From Myxococcaceae bacterium (GTDB lineage Bacteria; Myxococcota; Myxococcia; Myxococcales; Myxococcaceae): a stretch of 64,000 nucleotides of DNA. The stretch lies in assembly GCA_016793095.1 (NCBI GenBank), contig JAEUJQ010000041.1, forward strand, positions 1-64,000, in the 5' to 3' direction. This document shows, piece after piece, positions 1 through 8,895 of this stretch. Position 1 is the first letter of the stretch, and the number at the start of each line of letters is the position of its first letter. The position numbers and the translations under genes were made by a program. Under the pieces are notes generated by a model. The model ran no database searches. It saw nothing but the letters and a program-made list of their open reading frames with translations, and was not told where the DNA came from.

Positions 1-105
1 TGAGCACTCTGCCAGGCCACCGACGTCGTGACGCACCGCTGAAGTCTCCGGTGGGTCCACAGCGGAAGTGAGCGACGTCGGCAGCTGACGCAGACCAGAG
101 AAGTG

Positions 106-150
106 CTTCGGCCCGGCCAGTCCTCGTGACTCGCCGGGCCGGGTGCTTTT
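106..150 (+). terminator. candidate intrinsic terminator
   Basis: A GC-rich inverted repeat pairs GCCCGGC (111-117) with GCCGGGC (133-139). Two further G-C pairs and two wobble pairs extend it outward, and it is followed by TGCTTTT ending at 150. This is the shape of a rho-independent terminator for a plus-strand gene that lies left of the window. The T tract is short, so termination is inferred. Confidence 0.5.
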
Positions 151-296
151 GATGACCAGGGCTGCCAGAGGGTGACGCGCCGCTCGAGTGCGACAGGTCA
201 CACCACAGTCAGACCTGCGTCTCGTGACTGCGGGCCTTCTTTCTCGTGACGAAAGAAGTGTCCCACCGGGAGACGCCCGGGCGATACACACACGCC
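151..296. other. leader region of the first lipoprotein gene
   Basis: No gene is recognised between the terminator-like hairpin and the first lipoprotein start. The stretch should hold the promoter of the 297 gene, but I see no convincing -35/-10 pair in it. Confidence 0.4.
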
Positions 297-908
297 ATGC
301 GAGCACTCGCCTTCCTTCCGGGCCTCCTCGTCGTCCTCGTCTCCTGCGGCTCTCCGATGCCCTGTGGCCCGCGCACGTGCGACGGCTGCTGCGACCCGAC
401 AGGTCTCTGCCAGACCGGCCAGTCGGACCTTGCGTGCGGGAGCGCGGGGTTGAGCTGCCGCGCGTGCGGCTCGGGCCTGTCCTGTCAGGGTCGGGTGTGC
501 TCGGTGATCGGCTCGTCATCGGGTGGCGGAGGCACGGCGGGCGGAGGCACGGCGGGCGGAGGCACGGCGGGCGGAGGCACAGCGGGCGGAGGCACGGCGG
601 GCGGAGGCACAGCGGGCGGAGGCATGGTGGGCGGAGGCACAGCGGGCGGAGGCGCTGCGGGCGGGGGCACCGCGGGCGGAGGCACCTCGGGCGGGGGCGC
701 CGCGGGTGGGATGGCCTGCACGATGACGGGCGCCGGCTGCTCCACGGCGACCGAGTGCTGCGCGACGAACAGCGACTGCGCCATCACCACCACCAGCCCG
801 AACACCCGCATCTGCTGCGGCAAGCAGGGCTCGTCGTGCGGTCTCGGGAGCTGCTGTGCTCCCCTCATCTGCCGCACCATCTCCGGGTCCATCCGCGTCT
901 GCCAATGA
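297..908 (+). CDS. Gly-linker, Cys-rich lipoprotein
   Basis: A 203-residue protein of unknown function, probably anchored in the outer membrane or exposed at the surface. The chosen ATG gives a clean lipoprotein signal peptide (MRALAFLPGLLVVLVSC, lipidated Cys17); an upstream in-frame start at 246 would bury it. A short Cys-rich stretch follows, then about 12 pentapeptide units of the GGGTA type (DNA about 526-712). The C-terminal domain of about 60 residues carries many paired cysteines (TECC, ICC, SCC), suggesting a small disulfide knot. This plan (lipobox, glycine spacer, Cys-rich head) recurs in several proteins of this window and is common in myxobacteria. The ligand is unknown. Confidence 0.8.
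   Translation: MRALAFLPGLLVVLVSCGSPMPCGPRTCDGCCDPTGLCQTGQSDLACGSAGLSCRACGSGLSCQGRVCSVIGSSSGGGGTAGGGTAGGGTAGGGTAGGGTAGGGTAGGGMVGGGTAGGGAAGGGTAGGGTSGGGAAGGMACTMTGAGCSTATECCATNSDCAITTTSPNTRICCGKQGSSCGLGSCCAPLICRTISGSIRVCQ
526..712 (+). repeat. 15-bp minisatellite coding GGGTA linker
   Basis: About 12 tandem copies of a 15-bp unit, consensus GGCGGAGGCACGGCG, encode GGGTA with variants MV, AA and TS. The unit length is a multiple of three, so copy-number changes would lengthen or shorten the linker without breaking the frame. Confidence 0.9.
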
Positions 909-999
909 CACCGCTCCTGGCGCGGAGCATCTCCCGGCGCTGGCCGAGCTGACCGCGCCGGTTTCTGGCACCAGCACGCGGTGCAGCCACACTGGCGTC

Positions 1000-2226
1000 A
1001 TGAAGAACGTCGGGCTGGTGCTCTCGGGTGGTGGCGCGCGCGGCGCCTACGAGGTGGGGGTGCTGCAGGGCGTGAACGAAGCGCTCGGCGCGACGCACCC
1101 CTCCGCGCGCTACCAGGTCATCGCTGGCACGTCGGTGGGCGCCATCAACGGCGCGTGGCTCGCCGCGAACGCGCACGTCCCCGACCACCGCGTGGACTCC
1201 CTCGTCACCCTCTGGTCGTCGCTGAGGCTCGAGCAACACCTGCGGGTGGACCTGCGCGGGCTGGTCGGCTGGTCGAGCCCCCTGCGCTTCTTACGCACGA
1301 GGGCCAGGCGGCGTGACGAGGACGGACCCCAGGAGACGTTCGGTCGCTCGGTGCTCAACCCCCGCGCACTCGAAGACCTCGTCGCCGCCGGCATCGACTG
1401 GGCTCAACTGCACGACAACGTGAACGAGCGGCGGTTGAGGGCGTTCATCGTCGCCGCCCTCCACGTCGGCTCCGGCGCGACGACGTTGTTCACCGAGCTC
1501 GCCCCTGGCGCCGAGTTCAAGCCGATGCGCCACCCGCGACGCGTCGCGCGGCACACCCGCATCGACGTCGAGCACGTGCTGGCGTCCGCCGCCATCCCCG
1601 CCCTGTTCCCCGCGCGCCGCATCGGCCGCTCCTTCTTCGCGGACGGCGGCCTGCGCTTCAACACGCCCATCGCGCCTGCCATTCGCGCGGGCGCCGACAA
1701 GCTCGTCATCATCACGCTGCGCCACGACCCGGTGACGCCGCCCGACATCGACGCGCTCGGCGCCTCGAACGACGAGTACCCGAACATCGTCTTCCTGCTC
1801 GGCAAGGTCTTCAACGCGCTGCTGCTCGACCCCGTCACGTACGACCTGCAGGTGCTCGAGCGCTTCAACCGGGTGATGGAGGTCATCGACGACACGCTCA
1901 CCCCTGAGGAGCGCGTGCGCGTGGACGCGGTGCTCGAGAAGGAGCGCGGCATGACGTACCGGAAGCTGCCGACGCTCATCTTCGAGCCGACTCAGAACAT
2001 CGGCGTGCTCGCGGGAGAACACCTGCGCCGCCACGCCGGCACGTGGAACCTCGGGCGCTTCTACGAATGGCTGCTCTCGAGGGCCGCCGACGTCGAGTCC
2101 ACCTGGGAAGCCGACCTCGCCTCGTACCTGCTCTTCGACGGCGCGTGGGCGAAGACGCTCATCGAGCTGGGCCGTGCCGACGCGCTCGCCAAGCGTGACC
2201 AGATTCGGGCCTTCTTCGCCGCCTGA
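1000..2226 (+). CDS. patatin-like phospholipase
   Basis: A 408-residue patatin-family lipid acyl hydrolase, expected to cleave acyl chains from membrane phospholipids. The N-terminus carries the glycine-rich oxyanion-hole motif SGGGARGAYEVG (residues 9-20). The nucleophile elbow is GTSVG with Ser45, and the catalytic Asp lies in ADGG (Asp215), completing the Ser-Asp dyad. The ATG at 1000 was chosen because patatins start just before this core; the open frame reaches back to 856 but reads into the upstream gene. There is no signal peptide, so it is cytosolic or exported by another route. It converges on the 2232-3296 gene with only 5 bp between them. The C-terminal 150 residues, with no motif I recognise, may be a substrate or regulatory domain. 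Confidence 0.93.
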   Translation: MKNVGLVLSGGGARGAYEVGVLQGVNEALGATHPSARYQVIAGTSVGAINGAWLAANAHVPDHRVDSLVTLWSSLRLEQHLRVDLRGLVGWSSPLRFLRTRARRRDEDGPQETFGRSVLNPRALEDLVAAGIDWAQLHDNVNERRLRAFIVAALHVGSGATTLFTELAPGAEFKPMRHPRRVARHTRIDVEHVLASAAIPALFPARRIGRSFFADGGLRFNTPIAPAIRAGADKLVIITLRHDPVTPPDIDALGASNDEYPNIVFLLGKVFNALLLDPVTYDLQVLERFNRVMEVIDDTLTPEERVRVDAVLEKERGMTYRKLPTLIFEPTQNIGVLAGEHLRRHAGTWNLGRFYEWLLSRAADVESTWEADLASYLLFDGAWAKTLIELGRADALAKRDQIRAFFAA

Positions 2227-2231
2227 GGTGG

Positions 2232-3296
2232 TCACCGCGCGCGCGAGAGCACGCAGTACTGAGCGAGGTGGTCGAGTCGCTCGAGGTCCGACCCCTTCTG
2301 CTCGTCGAGCGCTGGGTAGTTCCTCTGCGCGCCCAGCGTCGCGCAGCGCCCGGCGAACCCCTCGGACAAGACGTGGTCCCAGGTGGAGCGGGTCAGCGGC
2401 GCGCTCCACCAGGGCGGGTCGTGCTCGGGCAACCCCGAGTGCTGCAGCAGCGCTCCACCCGTCGCCGTCACCGAGAAGCGAACGCGCTCGCGCCAGAGCT
2501 GGACGTCAGCGTCCATCGGGCGACGGAACGGGTCGAGGTTGAAGTCTCCGCCGATGACGGCGAGCGGCGCGCGGCGCAGCGAGGCGCCTTCACCCATCGG
2601 CGAGAGGGCCGCGGGCAGGAAGTCACGCCGGCACGCGATGTTCGCCGGCATCAAGCCCGAGGGCGGGTGGGCGACGACGAGGTCCACCGCCTCGCCGTCG
2701 ATGGTGGCCGTCACGCCAGCGATGGTGAAGCCCTCGTCACAGCCCGCGACGGGCATGGCAGACCGAAGCTGGCCTCGACAGAGCTCGCCCTGCTCACAGC
2801 CGTCGAGCGTCGCGAAGCCGGTGCGCACGGCGACGCACTCGTACCCGCGCCGCGGCTCACACGCGATGGTGTACGCAGACCCGAGCAGCCGGCGCACCTG
2901 ATCGGGCTCCTGCGCGCGGTTCGCCGGGTGACAGACGTGCCAGGGCTCGACGGAGGGCCCCAGCGCGTCGCACTGCGCGGGCGTGATGACCTCGCTCAGC
3001 AGCACGACGTCGGGCTTCGCGCGGGCGATGGCCGCGGCGATGCGGTCCTCCTGGTCCTTCGCGCACAGCTTGAAGACGGCGGTGTCGCAGCGGAACAGGT
3101 CGATGTTGCCCACGTTCGCGGCGAGCAGCGAGAACGCGCCCGGGCCCGCCTCTGGCACGTCGGAGGCGAGGCCGAGCGGCGCCTCCTGTCCCTGGTCCTG
3201 CGCTCGCGATGGACCGCGTGGGTCACCCAGGTTGCGGCTCGCGGGCGGCGGCGCGCAGGCCCAGCAGGACAGGAGGCCGACCACCACGAGCCGCAT
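2232..3296 (-). CDS. secreted EEP-family nuclease/phosphatase
   Basis: A 354-residue endonuclease/exonuclease/phosphatase (DNase I-like) fold protein. A short N-terminal signal resembles a lipobox (VVGLLSC, Cys11), so it is probably a lipoprotein or periplasmic. Family motifs appear in order: NVGNI near residue 60, LLSEV with the metal-binding Glu near 100, VVAHPPSG, GGDFNLDP, and the C-terminal catalytic TWDHVLS. Substrate (DNA, RNA, phosphoinositide or sphingolipid headgroup) cannot be told. The ATG lies 2 bp after the stop of the 3299-3760 gene, so the two form an operon. Extra cysteines suggest disulfides and an extracytoplasmic site of action. Confidence 0.85.
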   Translation of the reverse strand: MRLVVVGLLSCWACAPPPASRNLGDPRGPSRAQDQGQEAPLGLASDVPEAGPGAFSLLAANVGNIDLFRCDTAVFKLCAKDQEDRIAAAIARAKPDVVLLSEVITPAQCDALGPSVEPWHVCHPANRAQEPDQVRRLLGSAYTIACEPRRGYECVAVRTGFATLDGCEQGELCRGQLRSAMPVAGCDEGFTIAGVTATIDGEAVDLVVAHPPSGLMPANIACRRDFLPAALSPMGEGASLRRAPLAVIGGDFNLDPFRRPMDADVQLWRERVRFSVTATGGALLQHSGLPEHDPPWWSAPLTRSTWDHVLSEGFAGRCATLGAQRNYPALDEQKGSDLERLDHLAQYCVLSRAR

Positions 3297-3298
3297 CG

Positions 3299-3760
3299 TC
3301 AGCCCGTGACCTCGACCTGCGCCAGCGTCGGCGCCTCACCCCTCACGGGCTGAATCCACAGAATGCGGAAGCCGCGCTCGCCCTGCAGCACCCCGTCGAG
3401 CAGGAGCACGCACGACGGCGCGCCCTTGCAGACACGGCGGTAGTGATCGGCGAGGCCCACGCCCATCGCGGAGTCATCGAGCTCGAGGGCGAGCCCCTTC
3501 TCCGAGCTCACGAAGGCCGTGCGCTCGACGCCAACGGGTGAGCGGCTCTTCACCAGCACGGGCAACCGCACGCGGCGCGGTTGGCCAGCGTCGTTCACCA
3601 TGGACTTGAGCCACGCATGGAGCCCGGCTGAGTCGAGCCGCGGGCCATCAGCGAAGCGGCGTTGCGGTTCTGGCGTCAGGGGTCGAGCGGGCATGGGCGG
3701 TGCGACGTCTGCAAACGAGGTGACGGCGAGCAGCGCGAGGGCGAGGAGGAGCGTTCGCAC
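3299..3760 (-). CDS. secreted hypothetical protein
   Basis: I do not recognise the family. The GTG at 3760 gives a 153-residue product with a good Sec signal peptide (VRTLLLALALLAVTSFADV); the longer frame from 3826 only adds 22 residues ahead of it. The mature part has two cysteines flanking a turn (KGAPSC) and otherwise looks like a small globular alpha/beta domain. It is the first gene of a two-gene unit with the secreted EEP nuclease 2 bp downstream, so the two may act together in the periplasm. Function is unknown. Confidence 0.7.
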   Translation of the reverse strand: MRTLLLALALLAVTSFADVAPPMPARPLTPEPQRRFADGPRLDSAGLHAWLKSMVNDAGQPRRVRLPVLVKSRSPVGVERTAFVSSEKGLALELDDSAMGVGLADHYRRVCKGAPSCVLLLDGVLQGERGFRILWIQPVRGEAPTLAQVEVTG

Positions 3761-3869
3761 GACGTGATGGTAGTCGAGCGCCCCGGGCGCAGCGAGGCCG
3801 CGGCGCCTCTGCTGCCACACGCTCACCTCGCGAGCGACTCATCGCCGGCGACCGGGCTATGGAGCGCTG

Positions 3870-5099
3870 GTGACGAACGCCGGCGCGCCCCTCTCGACCC
3901 ACCTCATGCTCGACTATCTCGTCGAGCTGGGCAGCGAGCTGCTGGAGGCCGGCTGCCCCACCTACCGGCTCGAGGAGCTGCTCGTCACGGTCGCCCGGCA
4001 CGAGGGCTTCAACGCCGACGTGTTCGCGGTGCCGACGGGGCTCTTCGTCGGCGTGCGCACGCCGACCGGTGAAGCCCCCGCGGTGTCGATGGTGCGCGTG
4101 ACGGAGTGGGGCATCGACCTCGAGCGCCTCGCGGTGCTGGACGAGCTGCTCAACCGCGTCATCGACCGCACGCTCTCGGTGAGCGACGCGCGCCTCGAGC
4201 TGCGACGGCTCTCCGCCGTGCCGCGGTGGCCGACTGCGGTGCGACTGCTGGCGGGCGCGGGCTCGAGCGCAGGGGCCGCTATCCTCTTCGGTGGCAGCGT
4301 CAGCGACTTCTTCATCGCGGGCGTCGGTGGCGTGCTCCTGCGGGCGATTCTGCTGCGCACGCAGCGCGAGCCGGGCCTGCGCTTCCTCGAGAACTTCCTG
4401 GGGGGCGCCGTCGCCGCCGTCACGGCCTGGTTCGCGACGCTCTTCTGGCCGGGTCACTCGCGAGACGTGCTGGTGCTCGCGGTGGTGATTCCGCTGCTGC
4501 CGGGCATGGTGCTGACGACGGGCCTGGCGGAGATCACCTTCAAGAACCTCGTCTCGGGCACCGCGCGCCTGGTGGACGCGGCGGTCACGCTGCTCTCGCT
4601 GGTGTTCGGCATCGGCCTGGTGCTGTCCTTCGAGCAGTGGACCGGAGTGCGGCCCGAGCCGGCGGGCCTCCTCGCGCCCGCGGCCTGGTGGTGGCAGGCC
4701 ATGGCCATCGTGGTGGCGTCGCTCAGCTTCGGCGTCTCGCTCGGGCTGCCACGACCGCGGCTGGGCATCGCGGTGGCGTCGGGCAGCGTGGTGTGGCTCG
4801 CGCAGCTGGTGCTCCGCTCATGGACGCCAACGCCCGCGGCCTTCGTCTCGGCGGTCGTACTCGCGGCTTCGGCCAACGCCTTCGCGCGCAGCACCCGGAA
4901 GCCGGCGCAGCTCTTCCTGCTGCCCGGGCTGTTGCTGCTGGTGCCCGGCTCCTTCGGCTTCAAGAGCTTCGACGCGCTGCTGCGAGGTGACTACACGCAG
5001 GGCGCGAGTCAGGCGGTCGACATGTTCACCCTGGCCGGCGCGCTCGTGATGGGCCTGCTGGTGGCGAACGTCGTGGTGCCCCCACGGAAGATCCTCTGA
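3870..5099 (+). CDS. threonine/serine exporter (ThrE-like)
   Basis: A 409-residue integral membrane protein of the ThrE family, which exports threonine and serine. The N-terminal cytosolic half (about residues 10-130) carries the typical opening LVELGSELLEAGCPTYRLEE and TGLFVGV. About ten hydrophobic segments follow. Family members are often split into two proteins (ThrE and ThrE_2); here both halves are fused as in Corynebacterium ThrE. The start used is GTG at 3870; ATG at 3906 (MLDYLVEL) is an alternative 12 residues in. No partner genes lie next to it. Confidence 0.85.
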   Translation: MTNAGAPLSTHLMLDYLVELGSELLEAGCPTYRLEELLVTVARHEGFNADVFAVPTGLFVGVRTPTGEAPAVSMVRVTEWGIDLERLAVLDELLNRVIDRTLSVSDARLELRRLSAVPRWPTAVRLLAGAGSSAGAAILFGGSVSDFFIAGVGGVLLRAILLRTQREPGLRFLENFLGGAVAAVTAWFATLFWPGHSRDVLVLAVVIPLLPGMVLTTGLAEITFKNLVSGTARLVDAAVTLLSLVFGIGLVLSFEQWTGVRPEPAGLLAPAAWWWQAMAIVVASLSFGVSLGLPRPRLGIAVASGSVVWLAQLVLRSWTPTPAAFVSAVVLAASANAFARSTRKPAQLFLLPGLLLLVPGSFGFKSFDALLRGDYTQGASQAVDMFTLAGALVMGLLVANVVVPPRKIL

Positions 5100-5198
5100 C
5101 GTCCGCGCAAGTGCTGCGCTGAGGCACCCGAGAACCTCGCGATGTGACGGAGCGGGGCGCGGCACGGCCGATGCTGTTTCATCCCCCAGGGGTGCCGT

Positions 5199-6059
5199 AT
5201 GAAGCTCCTTCATGCTGCAGGTCTTGGAGTGGTGCTGGGCTTCGCGGCCAGCGACTGCGGACCAGCCAACGCCGGCAACTGCGACGCAGACGGCGTCTGC
5301 AACTCGAGCTGTGCGGCCGACGTCGATTGCGAGAACGCGAAGGTGAAGTCACTGTGTGAGGGCGCTGCCACGCGGCTCGTCGAGCCCGGCGATGGCACGG
5401 TGCTGGACTGCACGACGACCTGGTCCTGGGAACAGACACCGCCAGCGCAGCTCCTGACCTGGGCAAACGCTCTCACTCGCTGCGATGGGCTCGACTTCGC
5501 TGGCAAGAGCGACTGGCAACTGCCGACGCGAGAACAGCTCGAGTCGTTGCTCCTCGGAGCCCCGGGCACGGGCGGAGCCTGGGGCGGCGCCGGCTGCCGC
5601 GCGGACGCGAAGCTCGGAGGACAGTGCACCTGGTACTGGTCGGCGACGGAGAGCTCCACGCTGTCAGCTGACGGCAAGCCGCAAGCCTGGGGGGTGAACT
5701 TCCAGGCGACCAACGGCGGACCCGTCACGATGCACAGGACGAACGTGAACGGCGTGCGCTGCGTCCGCAACGTACCTGCGCTCCCGAGCGGCGCAGGCGG
5801 CGGGGCGGCGGGGGGCGCAACGGGTGGCGGCGCGAGCGGCGGTGGGACGGCGGGCTGCACGAAGAACAGCGACTGCCCGTCGCCGAAGATCTGCGAGAGC
5901 CGGGCGTGCGTCTACGAGTGCACGACCGACGACGACTGCTCCTCGATTCGCCGCTGTAGCAACCACGTCTGCGAGACGTTCAGCTGCGGCTCCTGCCAGC
6001 GCGTCAGCGACCACCGCTGCGTCAACTGCGGCTCGGGCCCGTACGGCTGCTACTGCTGA
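5199..6059 (+). CDS. secreted DUF1566 (Lcl) domain protein
   Basis: A 286-residue exported protein. Its N-terminus is signal-peptide-like (MKLLHAAGLGVVLGFAASDC). The central part has the hallmarks of DUF1566/Lcl_C: GKSDWQLPTREQLESL, YWSATES, and a final VRCVR. The domain is related to fibrobacter and lectin-like extracellular modules. A short Gly-Ala linker follows, then a Cys-rich tail with about ten cysteines (CTKNSDCPSPKIC style). The final 10 bp overlap the 3' end of the convergent SDR gene. A cell-surface binding role is inferred; the ligand is unknown. Confidence 0.8.
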   Translation: MKLLHAAGLGVVLGFAASDCGPANAGNCDADGVCNSSCAADVDCENAKVKSLCEGAATRLVEPGDGTVLDCTTTWSWEQTPPAQLLTWANALTRCDGLDFAGKSDWQLPTREQLESLLLGAPGTGGAWGGAGCRADAKLGGQCTWYWSATESSTLSADGKPQAWGVNFQATNGGPVTMHRTNVNGVRCVRNVPALPSGAGGGAAGGATGGGASGGGTAGCTKNSDCPSPKICESRACVYECTTDDDCSSIRRCSNHVCETFSCGSCQRVSDHRCVNCGSGPYGCYC

Positions 6060-6970
6060 GCGAGCCACGCCCCGAAGCGGCGCATCTGCCGGGCGTGCAT
6101 CGGGGCCTGCGACGCCCGGTACACGAGCCACGGCAAGGCCGGCACGAAGCCGCGCAGCGTCGTCATCAACACCTTCGGCTCCGACAGCAGCCGGAACTCG
6201 AACTCGCCCACCGAGCCCTCGGCGACCAGCGAGCCGTCGCGCACCTCGAGCACCTCGACGTCGTCGGCGCTGCGCCCAGGCACGCGGCGCAGCCGCAGCA
6301 CGCTCACCCCGCCCGCCTTGACCTCGTACGCCTCGTGGCCCACCACGGTGGAGACGCCGGGCACGTCGGTGGCGAGCCACTCGAAATAGGCGCGGGCCGT
6401 CTGCGCTGCCGTCCACCCCACCTTCGGGGTGAGGCGCTGCACCGAGAGCACCGTGGAGGGACCGCTCCACGCCGCCGCGGCCACGTCGCCGCCCTTCCAA
6501 CGGGGCAGCCGGCGCGTCTCGACGTCGCTCGCGAGCACCAGCTGCTCGAGCTGCGCGACCGGCTCGTCGCCACCGCCGGAGAGGACGGAGACGGGCACTC
6601 CGCTCGCGCGCAGCGTCGCCTCACGCGGGTCCCCCTCGTCACAGAAGAAGCCGACGAGGCGCTGGGGCTTCGTCAGCCTCGCCGCGCGCGCCACCGAGTC
6701 GGCGAGCAGCAGGTCGACGTCTTCCGGCACGCCCTGGAGGAGCCGCGCCCGTGGCCGCGAAACCCGAGCGAGGTGCACGACGACGTGGGCCCCGGCCAGC
6801 GCGACCTCGGCCGCGGCGATGGACAGGAGGTCGGCCTGCCAGACGCCCGGCCCGCCAGGCTCGCGGGTGCCGATGACGGTGACGTCACAGCGGTCGGCCA
6901 GCCGGCGCTGCAGCTCGCGCCCGAGGCTCCCCGTTCCGCCCGCGATGACGACGCGCCGCCGCTCCGACAT
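6050..6970 (-). CDS. atypical SDR / NAD(P)-binding protein
   Basis: A 306-residue protein with a Rossmann N-terminus VVIAGGTGSLGREL (GxxGxxG) as in extended and atypical short-chain dehydrogenases. No classical YxxxK catalytic pair is obvious; after VVHLARVSRP the sequence diverges. It may bind NAD(P) without acting as a normal epimerase. The C-terminal third is beta-rich, then hydrophobic (FVPALPWLVYRASQ). The start at 6970 puts the glycine motif at residue 8; the frame runs back to 7018. It is convergent with the DUF1566 gene, sharing 10 bp at the stops. The substrate is unknown. Confidence 0.7.
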   Translation of the reverse strand: MSERRRVVIAGGTGSLGRELQRRLADRCDVTVIGTREPGGPGVWQADLLSIAAAEVALAGAHVVVHLARVSRPRARLLQGVPEDVDLLLADSVARAARLTKPQRLVGFFCDEGDPREATLRASGVPVSVLSGGGDEPVAQLEQLVLASDVETRRLPRWKGGDVAAAAWSGPSTVLSVQRLTPKVGWTAAQTARAYFEWLATDVPGVSTVVGHEAYEVKAGGVSVLRLRRVPGRSADDVEVLEVRDGSLVAEGSVGEFEFRLLSEPKVLMTTLRGFVPALPWLVYRASQAPMHARQMRRFGAWLAQQ

Positions 6971-7044
6971 TCGACGTGCCCATAGCAGCCGCGCGACGGT
7001 GTGTCTTCCGACCGGCATATGCTGCCGGCCTCCGGGAGGGACGC

Positions 7045-7632
7045 GTGTCAGAGTACGAGATGATGCAGTGGGCCGGCCTCGCGGCTGGAGCAGGCGTCGT
7101 CGGCGCCGGCATCTATGGGCTCGTCCGCTTCTTCCGGAAGCTCGACGCCATCTGGCCCGACACCGCGGCGAAGTACGGCCTCTCCTTCGAGAAGAAGCAC
7201 GAAGGGAGCGCGTTGGGGAACTCGACGGAGGTGTTGTCGCTTCGCGGCCCCACGCTCGAGGTCCTCTCGATGCGCGAGCAGCTCGGCAACCGGCGGCGGA
7301 CCAGCACCGTGGTGACGGCGAAGGGCGCGACGCCCGGCGGCACGCTGCTCGAGGTGTCGCGCAACCGGCCGAAGGCAGCCTTTCACCTCGTCACCACGGG
7401 CGACGCGAAGTTCGACAACCTGCGGTTCGTACTCTCGGAGTCGAAGGACCGCGCGAAGGCGCTGCTGACGCCGCCGGTCCGCGAGGCGCTGCTGCGGTGC
7501 CGGCAGTGGGAGCTCCGCATCGCCTGCGACGGGAGCCAGGTGATGGTGTCGTTCGGCGACCTCGTCACCGACCATGCCGCGCTGAGCGGTCCCATCGACG
7601 TCGCACTCGCCGTCGCCCGGGGGGCCACATGA
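7045..7632 (+). CDS. membrane-anchored hypothetical protein
   Basis: Family not recognised. The GTG start at 7045 is set by a good ribosome site (GGGAGGG at about 7034-7040), giving 195 residues. One N-terminal transmembrane helix (WAGLAAGAGVVGAGIYGLV) anchors a cytosolic domain of about 165 residues. Its stop overlaps the next start as ATGA, so it is translationally coupled to the 7629 gene. The two proteins share a layout of a membrane anchor plus a soluble domain of similar size and may form a complex. Confidence 0.7.
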   Translation: MSEYEMMQWAGLAAGAGVVGAGIYGLVRFFRKLDAIWPDTAAKYGLSFEKKHEGSALGNSTEVLSLRGPTLEVLSMREQLGNRRRTSTVVTAKGATPGGTLLEVSRNRPKAAFHLVTTGDAKFDNLRFVLSESKDRAKALLTPPVREALLRCRQWELRIACDGSQVMVSFGDLVTDHAALSGPIDVALAVARGAT

Positions 7633-8177
7633 ACGAGCTCGAGCAGTACCTGACACAGCTGGGGCAGGCGCACGGCTTCACGCTCGAGCACCTCGAGGCG
7701 AACCGTCAGGGGAGGATTCACGCCGAGCAGGTTTCGCGGTCGAAGGGCCGCGGCGGGCCCATCACGGCCATCGTCTTCACGGTGCTGAGCGCCGTCGGCG
7801 GCTCGGTCGGCGCGTTCCTCTACTACGACGACGCGCGCAAGCCGCTCGCGCGCCTCGACCGCAACGCCCTCGTCGGCATCCTCGGCGCGACAGTGCTGGT
7901 GACGCTCTTCTTCCTCGCCATCGCGGTGAGCTCGGTGCGCGCGCGAAAGCGGCGGGTGGCGGCGTTCGAGGCCGGTCGCGTCGAGGTGCTGTCCGGGCCG
8001 GTCGTGAAGAAGGGCGTGCAGGGCCGGGGCGGGAACCCGGGCGCCTTTCACCTGCACTTCGGCGACCGGCGCTTCTGGGTGCTGCGTCAGACGTGGGAGT
8101 TGGTGACGCACGGCGCGACGTACCGGGCCTACGTGGTGAACGACCAACTCTTGAGCCTCGAGCCAGTGGCGCGCTGA
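7629..8177 (+). CDS. membrane-anchored hypothetical protein, second of pair
   Basis: A 182-residue protein of unknown family. An N-terminal soluble segment of about 45 residues is followed by two transmembrane helices (ITAIVFTVLSAVGGSVGAFL and LVGILGATVLVTLFFLAIAV). The C-terminal domain of about 80 residues looks like a small beta-barrel. The ATG is fixed by the ATGA overlap with the preceding gene. Co-translation with the 7045 gene suggests that the two act together. Confidence 0.7.
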   Translation: MNELEQYLTQLGQAHGFTLEHLEANRQGRIHAEQVSRSKGRGGPITAIVFTVLSAVGGSVGAFLYYDDARKPLARLDRNALVGILGATVLVTLFFLAIAVSSVRARKRRVAAFEAGRVEVLSGPVVKKGVQGRGGNPGAFHLHFGDRRFWVLRQTWELVTHGATYRAYVVNDQLLSLEPVAR

Positions 8178-8183
8178 GCTGCG

Positions 8184-8837
8184 TCAGCGCCTGACCCCGA
8201 CGAGCAGGCCATCGGGCGTAGGGATGTTGACGGTGTCGAAGTGCTGCCGTGCCTCCTCGTGGAAGCGCCGCATCACCTGCGCGCGGGGCGACTCGTCCAG
8301 CAGCGAGGCGAAGAGGAACGAGTTGTCGCCGAGCAGCAGGCCGCCCTGGCGCAGGTGCTTCGCTGCCCACCGCCCGTAGACGTCGTAGCTCTCCTTGTCG
8401 GCGTCGATGAAGACGGCGCAGAAGGGCCCGTGGCGCTCGAGCGAGGGCAGCACGTCGGCGCCGCGCCCGAGGCAGACCTCGACCTGGTCGTCCAGCCCGG
8501 CGCGCGCGAGGTTGTCCTTCGCGACGGCGGCGTGGCGCGGGTCGGACTCGATGGTCCACAGCTTCCCGTCGGCCGGCAGCGCGCGGGCGAGGTGAATGGC
8601 CGAGTACCCGGCGAGCGTGCCCACCTCGACGACGCGGCGCGCTCCGACGAGGCGAAGGAGCACCCCGAGCAGCTTCCCTTCGGACGGCGCCACCTGAATC
8701 GGGGGCAGCCCGGCGCGGGCCGGCGCGTCGAAGGCGTGCTGGAGCGCCTCGTCGTGCGGCGCGTGCGTTCGGTCGCACCAGTCGAGGATGGGACCGGTGA
8801 AGTACGTCTGCCCTGAGCGCGAGTCGGCGTCTGCCAT
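8184..8837 (-). CDS. class I O-methyltransferase (COMT/CCoAOMT-like)
   Basis: A 217-residue SAM-dependent O-methyltransferase of the family-3 type, similar to caffeoyl-CoA and catechol O-methyltransferases. SAM motif I is VVEVGTLAGYSAIHLA, the acidic ribose-binding region is IESDPRH, and the metal-binding motif is FIDADKESY followed by GDNSF. Such enzymes need a divalent metal and methylate a hydroxyl of a small aromatic or polyketide-like substrate. The start used is ATG at 8837; ATG at 8849 is also possible. It stands alone, divergent from the esterase gene, so the native substrate cannot be told. Confidence 0.9.
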   Translation of the reverse strand: MADADSRSGQTYFTGPILDWCDRTHAPHDEALQHAFDAPARAGLPPIQVAPSEGKLLGVLLRLVGARRVVEVGTLAGYSAIHLARALPADGKLWTIESDPRHAAVAKDNLARAGLDDQVEVCLGRGADVLPSLERHGPFCAVFIDADKESYDVYGRWAAKHLRQGGLLLGDNSFLFASLLDESPRAQVMRRFHEEARQHFDTVNIPTPDGLLVGVRR

Positions 8838-8895
8838 GACGGGCCACATACCCCGGGGCGTCTGCAGGTGCATACAGCCGGGCTCGGAGGAGATC

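Noticed and set aside
106..150. tRNA-like fold near the left edge
   Set aside because: It is a simple hairpin with a T tract; no TpsiC or anticodon arm pattern is seen.
6429..8177. Single long plus-strand frame of 582 residues
   Set aside because: The first 400 codons run opposite the SDR gene and through the 7045 gene in another frame; only the part from 7629 has a coupled start and protein-like composition.
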